DNA from: Chloromonas sp. AAM2 | Lineage: Eukaryota > Chlorophyta > Chlorophyceae > Chlamydomonadales > Chlamydomonadaceae | Reading direction: 5' to 3' | Assembly (NCBI GenBank): GCA_004335635.1 | Contig: QAXH01005276.1 | Location: 64,356 to 75,567 of the forward strand | Length of the DNA: 11,212 bases | Shown: in pieces, positions 6,929-11,212 of the stretch | Layout of the letters: every line of letters starts with the position of its first letter | How positions within the stretch are numbered: the stretch's first letter is position 1 | Position numbers and translations under genes: made by a program | Notes under the pieces: model-generated | What the model saw: the letters and a program-made list of their open reading frames with translations, nothing else | Told to the model about the DNA's origin: nothing | Databases searched by the model: none

Positions 6929-7444
6929 TCAGTTCTTGATCATAGGTTTAAGTTCTGTTAGAAGAGCTTCGCAGCTTCGGTTCAATACATTGAATACATT
7001 TTCGAATCCCTGAAGCCCCCCATAATAAGGATCTGGAACTTCCCCGTCGCCCGGTTCCGGGTCAAAATCGCGCATCATCTTAATTTTATGGTCAAATTTA
7101 TTTTTTCGGTCTAATTGTTTGATATTTCTAAAGTTTTCTGAATCCATAGAAAGGATCAGGTCAAATTCTTCCAAATCTGAATATTCAAATTTTCGGGCTC
7201 TGGAAGGTAACTGTATGCCATGTTTGTTAGCCGTTGCCTGACTTTTACTATTGGCAGGCTCACCAATATGATAAGCTGACGTACCTGCAGAGTCGATATA
7301 GAAATACCGCTCTAATCCGGCTTCATTGACTTTATGGATAAAAATGCCTTCGGCAGTCGGGCTTCGGCAGATATTACCGAGGCATACAAAAACAAGTTTA
7401 TACGGATATTCTTGCGTAATTGGGCGTTTAAATTGATCTGACAT
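6929..7444 (-). CDS. Low-molecular-weight protein tyrosine phosphatase family protein
   Basis: With the start at 7444 the protein has 171 aa; an in-frame ATG at 7495 would add 17 residues. I prefer 7444 because the phosphatase fold begins soon after it, and the extra residues look like non-coding translation. The P-loop VCLGNICRS contains catalytic Cys21 and Arg27 (CX5R). The general-acid loop DPYYGG holds Asp138, and SAGTSAYHIGEPA follows the standard family order. Known members dephosphorylate tyrosine or arginine on proteins, and the human homologue has been reported to dephosphorylate protein-bound ribulosamine 5-phosphate. Its place directly upstream of the fructosamine kinase suggests the latter kind of role here. 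It is the first gene of a three-gene minus-strand unit. No Shine-Dalgarno is visible. Family sure; physiological substrate inferred. Confidence 0.93.
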   Translation of the reverse strand: MSDQFKRPITQEYPYKLVFVCLGNICRSPTAEGIFIHKVNEAGLERYFYIDSAGTSAYHIGEPANSKSQATANKHGIQLPSRARKFEYSDLEEFDLILSMDSENFRNIKQLDRKNKFDHKIKMMRDFDPEPGDGEVPDPYYGGLQGFENVFNVLNRSCEALLTELKPMIKN

Positions 7445-7606
7445 AAATTGATTAAAATTAATTTTTGGGTAAAGGTACTGTAAGCAGGCAAGCATTTCAC
7501 ATAATCATCATATTAAATGAAGAAACTTTGAAACTATCTATGCTTTTAGCTGCAAGTAGCAGATTTTTTTGATTGAAGAGAATACATGGTTTTCCATGAT
7601 AATTTG

Positions 7607-7614
7607 TATATTTG
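7607..7614 (+). promoter_or_regulatory. Possible Bacteroidota-type -7 element for ileS
   Basis: TATATTTG matches TAnnTTTG exactly, 34 bases before the ileS ATG. No TTTG or TTG is found 17-23 bases upstream, so only half of the promoter form is present. The 204-base divergent region between the LMW-PTP and ileS starts also holds a small inverted repeat CATGG-TTTT-CCATG (7585-7598). It is otherwise AT-rich without recognisable RNA genes. Confidence 0.35.
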
Positions 7615-7648
7615 AGGCTTCAAACTATTCGCCGGAACAAACATTTTT

Positions 7649-10600
7649 ATGGCAAAAAAATTCGAAGAAATAAAGCAACTAAGCTTTCCGAAATCAGAAG
7701 TTGAAACTTTAAACTGGTGGAAGGAGCACAAGATTTTTGAGAAAAGTCTCAAAACTCGTGAAGATGGTATACCTTTCACATTCTATGAAGGCCCTCCTAC
7801 GGCTAATGGTAAGCCTGGAATACATCACGTAATGGCACGAACGGTTAAGGATATGTTTTGCCGTTATAAAACCCTGAAAGGTTTCAGAGTAGAAAGAAAA
7901 GCCGGTTGGGATACCCACGGCTTGCCTGTTGAGATTGAAGTTGAGAAAGAACTGGGCCTTGAAGGCCGCGAACAGGTAGAGGAATATGGCATTGAAAAAT
8001 ATAACGCCAAGTGCCGGGAAAGTGTTCTAAAATACAAAGATCTCTGGGATGAGCTGACTTCACGTATGGGATACTGGGTAGATCAGGAAGATCCATACAT
8101 CACCTTCGATAACAAATATATTGAATCGGTTTGGTGGGCTTTTAATAAATTATATGAGAAAGGACTGGTTTACAAAGGATATAAGATACAGTGGTATTCG
8201 CCGGGAAGCGGTACGGTTTTATCTTCTCACGAAGTAAGCCTGGGTTATAAAGAGACGCAGGATCCATCTATTTATGTGAAATTTAAGATGGATGATGAGG
8301 ATACCTATTTCCTCGCCTGGACAACCACTCCCTGGACCATTGTGTCAAATATGGCGCTCGCAGTAAATCCAAACCTGGATTACGTGAAGGTAGGGCACTA
8401 TAATGAAACCTACATTATGGCAAAAGACTGTGTGGAAGCTGTATTTGGAGAGGACTACATCATACAGGAAGAATTTAAAGGGTCCGTTTTATTAGGGAAA
8501 ACCTATCAACCGGTCTTTGATTTTGCCTTTGAGGAGTATGAAAAATCTGATGCATGGCGTGTGATTCCAGCTGATTATGTGACGACCGAAGATGGTACCG
8601 GAATTGTGCATACTGCACCGGCATTTGGTGCCGATGACTTTGAGTCTTGCCAAAAAGCGGAGATTCCCATGTTCAATCCTATTGACCGTGATGGGAAATT
8701 TACAAGTCAGGCCCCTGAATTTGAAGGACAATGGTTCAAAGAAGCAGATAAAGAAATATCAAGATCCATAAAAGACAAGAATCTCATGTACAAACATGAG
8801 ACCATGGTCCACAACTACCCGTTTGACTGGAGAAAAGGCACTCCGTTAATGTCATACCCGGTGGAATCCTGGTTTATTGAAACAACCAAAGTAAAAGAAC
8901 GGATGGTTGAGCTTAATAATAAGATCAACTGGAAGCCGGAAAGTACCGGTAGCGGCCGTTTTGGTACCTGGCTCGAAAACAATGTAGACTGGGCCATTTC
9001 AAGACAGCGATATTGGGGAACGCCCATTCCGATTTGGGTAAGTGACAAGGATCCAGACTATCTTGAAACGATTGGAAGTGTAGCTGAATTACGAGAAAAG
9101 GCCGGGCTGGAAGATGATGAAGAAATAGATTTACACCGCCCGTTTATCGACGAACTTACATGGGAAGGCCCGGATGGAGGAACCATGAGACGCATACCGG
9201 ACTTGCTGGATGTGTGGTTTGACTCCGGGGCTATGCCTTTTGCACAATGGCACTATCCCTTCGATAATGATCATGATTTCCAGGTGAATTACCCGGCTGA
9301 TTTTATTGCTGAAGGCGTGGATCAAACCCGTGGATGGTTCTACACCCTGCACGCGCTCGGAACAATGCTTTTCGATGAAGAAGCATATAAGAATGTCGTT
9401 TCGAATGGGCTGGTGCTGGACGAAAACGGGGAAAAAATGAGTAAATCAAAGGGTAATTCCGTTGATCCCTTTGACGTAATACAGGAATTTGGTGCTGACA
9501 CCGTACGGTGGTACATGATGAGCAACTCATCTCCATGGGATAACCTCAAATTCAGTCATGACGGTTTAAAAGAAGTTCAGCGAAAGTTCTTTAACACTAT
9601 CATTAACACGTATTCATTTTTTGCGATGTACGCGAATATTGATGGATTTACATATTCAGGCACAGCCATTCCTATTGCTGACCGCCCCGAAATTGACAAA
9701 TGGGTTAATTCCCGGTTAAACTCCGTTGTCAAAGTCGTAGAAGAGCATTTCGAAAATTATGAACCCACAAAAGCAGCCCGGGAGCTGGAAAATTTTGTGG
9801 AAGAGTTAAGTAACTGGTATGTAAGAAGAAACCGCCGGCGATTTTGGAAAGAAGGTAACACTCTTGATAAAACGGCCGCTTATCAGACACTATATGAGTG
9901 TTTAAACAGTTTAAGTAAAATGATAAGCCCTATTGCTCCTTTTGTAGGAGAATGGCTGTATCAAAAACTGAACAGTGTTACCGGACAAGATGAAGAATCC
10001 GTACATTTATCGTTCTTCCCAACCGTAGAAGAAACGGCGATCAACAAAGCGCTGGAACATAAAATGGATATGGCGCGGTTGATCTCATATATCGTGTTGC
10101 GTATTCGAAATCAGATTGAAATCAATGTACGACAGCCGCTGGCTCGTATCATTTTGCCGATTAAAGATGAAAGCGAAAGACAAGCCATTGAGTCTGTGCG
10201 AGACATTATTTTAGAAGAAGTGAACGTAAAGGATATTCAGTTTGTAGATGACGATTCTGGTATCGTTCGTAAATCTGCGAAGCCTAATTATCCGGTGCTT
10301 GGAAAGCGATTAGGTCCCAAAATGAAGGCCGTAGCCGCAAAAGTAAATCAATTGACAACGAATCAGATCACGAAATTTGAAAAGGCGGGATACATCGACC
10401 TTGAAGTAGATGATGAAACGATCCGAATAGATGCGGAAGGCTTAGAGATAGTTCGTACAGGACTTGAGGGCTGGACGGTTGAGACCGAACGCGGTTTAAG
10501 TGTAGCAGTTGATACGGACCTGAGTGAAGAGTTAGTGCAGGAAGGAATTGCACGTGAATTTGTGAATCGTATTCAAAATATGCGTAAAGAAGCCGATTAC

Positions 10601-10804
10601 GAGGTTACCGACCGTATCGCCATTGGCTTTACCGGGTCTGATGATATCAAACAGGCGGTGGTTTCGATGAGTGAATACATCAAAAAAGAAACGCTGGCTG
10701 AAGAAATTCAGATTAAAGAACTTGAAGTTTCAGACTTCACTAAAACCTGGGAGATCAGTGATGAAAAATGCACGATTTCCATCCGAAGAAATATTAATTC
10801 ATAA
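7649..10804 (+). CDS. ileS: Isoleucyl-tRNA synthetase, type 2 (IleRS2-like)
   Basis: A 1051-aa class I synthetase that charges tRNA-Ile with isoleucine and edits mischarged valine. The N-terminal catalytic domain begins near residue 20; GPPTANGKPGIHH at 48-60 contains the HIGH-equivalent motif, here Gly57-Ile58-His59-His60. The CP1 editing domain is intact: WTTTPWT (224-230) and GTGIVHTAPAFGADD (316-330, including the conserved Asp). KMSKS is at 596-600. The anticodon-binding helical domain, with WYVRRNRRRFW, spans roughly 690-840, and a long C-terminal extension replaces the zinc finger of type 1 enzymes. Length, GIHH and C-terminus fit type 2, eukaryote-like IleRS, which is less sensitive to mupirocin. 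It is followed after 10 bases by the DksA-like gene, an order also common in Bacteroidota. No T-box leader is seen. No other ileS is in the window, so whether this is the sole copy is unknown. Confidence 0.97.
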   Translation: MAKKFEEIKQLSFPKSEVETLNWWKEHKIFEKSLKTREDGIPFTFYEGPPTANGKPGIHHVMARTVKDMFCRYKTLKGFRVERKAGWDTHGLPVEIEVEKELGLEGREQVEEYGIEKYNAKCRESVLKYKDLWDELTSRMGYWVDQEDPYITFDNKYIESVWWAFNKLYEKGLVYKGYKIQWYSPGSGTVLSSHEVSLGYKETQDPSIYVKFKMDDEDTYFLAWTTTPWTIVSNMALAVNPNLDYVKVGHYNETYIMAKDCVEAVFGEDYIIQEEFKGSVLLGKTYQPVFDFAFEEYEKSDAWRVIPADYVTTEDGTGIVHTAPAFGADDFESCQKAEIPMFNPIDRDGKFTSQAPEFEGQWFKEADKEISRSIKDKNLMYKHETMVHNYPFDWRKGTPLMSYPVESWFIETTKVKERMVELNNKINWKPESTGSGRFGTWLENNVDWAISRQRYWGTPIPIWVSDKDPDYLETIGSVAELREKAGLEDDEEIDLHRPFIDELTWEGPDGGTMRRIPDLLDVWFDSGAMPFAQWHYPFDNDHDFQVNYPADFIAEGVDQTRGWFYTLHALGTMLFDEEAYKNVVSNGLVLDENGEKMSKSKGNSVDPFDVIQEFGADTVRWYMMSNSSPWDNLKFSHDGLKEVQRKFFNTIINTYSFFAMYANIDGFTYSGTAIPIADRPEIDKWVNSRLNSVVKVVEEHFENYEPTKAARELENFVEELSNWYVRRNRRRFWKEGNTLDKTAAYQTLYECLNSLSKMISPIAPFVGEWLYQKLNSVTGQDEESVHLSFFPTVEETAINKALEHKMDMARLISYIVLRIRNQIEINVRQPLARIILPIKDESERQAIESVRDIILEEVNVKDIQFVDDDSGIVRKSAKPNYPVLGKRLGPKMKAVAAKVNQLTTNQITKFEKAGYIDLEVDDETIRIDAEGLEIVRTGLEGWTVETERGLSVAVDTDLSEELVQEGIAREFVNRIQNMRKEADYEVTDRIAIGFTGSDDIKQAVVSMSEYIKKETLAEEIQIKELEVSDFTKTWEISDEKCTISIRRNINS

Positions 10805-10814
10805 CGTAGCAGCT

Positions 10815-11212
10815 ATGGCAAAAGAAGAATCAAAAAACGAAGAACGGGTTTCGCCGTATAGTGATGAAGAGCTGGAATATTTCCGTGAAATCATCATAAA
10901 GAAAATGGAAGATGCTGAAGAAGAGTTAAATGCTCTGCAACGTACGCTGCGGGAAAGTATGGAAAACTCTTCGGACGAGTCTGCTTATTCTTATCATATG
11001 GCTGATGCCGGCACAGATGCACAGGAGCGTGAAAAAACCTACATGCTTTTCAACCGCACACGTAAGTTTGTAAAGTATTTGGATGACGCGCTCCAGCGAA
11101 TTGACAACAAAACGTACGGTGTTTGTAAAGTGACTGGAAAGAAAATTTCCAAAGGACGTTTGGAAGCAGTACCACATACTCAGCTGAGTATTGATGCCAA
11201 ACTTAAACGCCG
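10815..11212 (+). CDS. DksA/TraR-family regulator, C-terminus cut by window end
   Basis: This open frame runs off the end of the window; 132 complete codons are visible. The N-terminal half is a charged helical region (residues 16-50) that, with residues 70-98, would form the coiled coil inserted into the RNA polymerase secondary channel. The tip segment MADAGTDAQERE (62-73) carries acidic Asp64 and Asp68, analogous to the DksA tip acidic residues. The C-terminal domain has the family signature YGVCKVTGKKISKGRLEAVPHTQLSID. Of the four zinc-ligand cysteines in E. coli DksA only Cys104 remains; Thr107, Ser125 and Ala128 occupy the other positions. Similar degenerate fingers are usual in Bacteroidota-type members. 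It probably tunes transcription initiation (stringent-response-like) and is co-transcribed with ileS. The next gene would often be lspA, but that lies outside. Confidence 0.9.
   Translation, partial: MAKEESKNEERVSPYSDEELEYFREIIIKKMEDAEEELNALQRTLRESMENSSDESAYSYHMADAGTDAQEREKTYMLFNRTRKFVKYLDDALQRIDNKTYGVCKVTGKKISKGRLEAVPHTQLSIDAKLKR

Noticed and set aside
7445..7495. N-terminal 17-residue extension of the LMW-PTP from the ATG at 7495
   Set aside because: The extension has no family similarity and the internal ATG at 7444 gives a normal-length phosphatase. Not excluded, only less likely.
7550..7570. Small hairpin (CTGC-AAGTA-GCAG) followed by seven Ts upstream of ileS, looking like an attenuator
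   Set aside because: The stem is only 4 bp, no promoter could be placed upstream of it on the plus strand, and the better promoter candidate at 7607 lies downstream, so it would not be in the leader.
7585..7598. Inverted repeat CATGG-TTTT-CCATG upstream of ileS
   Set aside because: Five-base arms are short enough to occur by chance and nothing else supports a regulator site; noted only in the promoter entry.
7445..7648. Possible T-box, riboswitch or tRNA in the ileS leader
   Set aside because: No T-box sequence, conserved riboswitch core or cloverleaf could be found on either strand.
10926..11177. An 83-aa minus-strand open frame at the right edge
   Set aside because: It is antisense to the clear DksA/TraR-family gene, which is open to the window end and has a full family signature.

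Overview
The window looks like ordinary chromosomal core and metabolic sequence from a moderately AT-rich, Bacteroidota-like bacterium. My best guess is the Balneolota/Rhodothermota side of the FCB group, from overall impression only. Support comes from the type 2 isoleucyl-tRNA synthetase, the ileS-then-DksA/TraR order, a DksA-like protein with an almost empty zinc finger, weak Shine-Dalgarno use, and one perfect match to the Bacteroidota sigma-A promoter form (TTTG-N19-TAnnTTTG). No mobile element, CRISPR array, rRNA, tRNA or prophage was seen, and no gene-free stretch exceeds about 205 bases.

Layout. (1) A minus-strand Kelch-repeat lipoprotein lies at the left edge; the first 45 bases hold nothing recognisable. 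(2) Divergent from it is a tight plus-strand operon of three redox enzymes with 4-base ATGA overlaps: an SDR16C-like short-chain dehydrogenase, an ALDH3-like aldehyde dehydrogenase, and a YhdH/AcuI-like enoyl reductase. (3) Two tandem hairpins separate this operon from a convergent minus-strand single-domain response regulator. (4) A 132-base AT-rich divergent region carries a three-half-site repeat and a strong Bacteroidota-type promoter. It leads into a small 86-aa protein of unknown function. (5) A minus-strand operon follows in transcription order: low-molecular-weight protein tyrosine phosphatase family protein, fructosamine-3-kinase family protein, and a BtuF-like helical-backbone binding protein without a signal peptide. 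(6) Divergent from this is ileS, 1051 aa, followed after 10 bases by a DksA/TraR-family gene cut off by the window end.

How the genes may work together. The first operon could carry out stepwise oxidation of a hydrophobic alcohol or aldehyde, with a separate enoyl (acrylyl-CoA-like or quinone-like) reduction; the substrate is unknown. The phosphatase and fructosamine kinase match a known bacterial pairing proposed to repair glycated proteins: phosphorylation of ribulosamine adducts on the sugar, with LMW-PTP-family enzymes acting on ribulosamine 5-phosphate. ileS and the DksA-like gene form the translation and transcription-control end of the window.

The most notable item is the IleRS active-site signature. 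The usual H-x-G-H is replaced by G-I-H-H, the swapped form associated with mupirocin hyper-resistance in type 2 IleRS. I saw no clear evidence of a wholly new multi-gene system. The least explained parts are the small 86-aa protein with its promoter/repeat region, and the orphan cytoplasmic BtuF-like protein.
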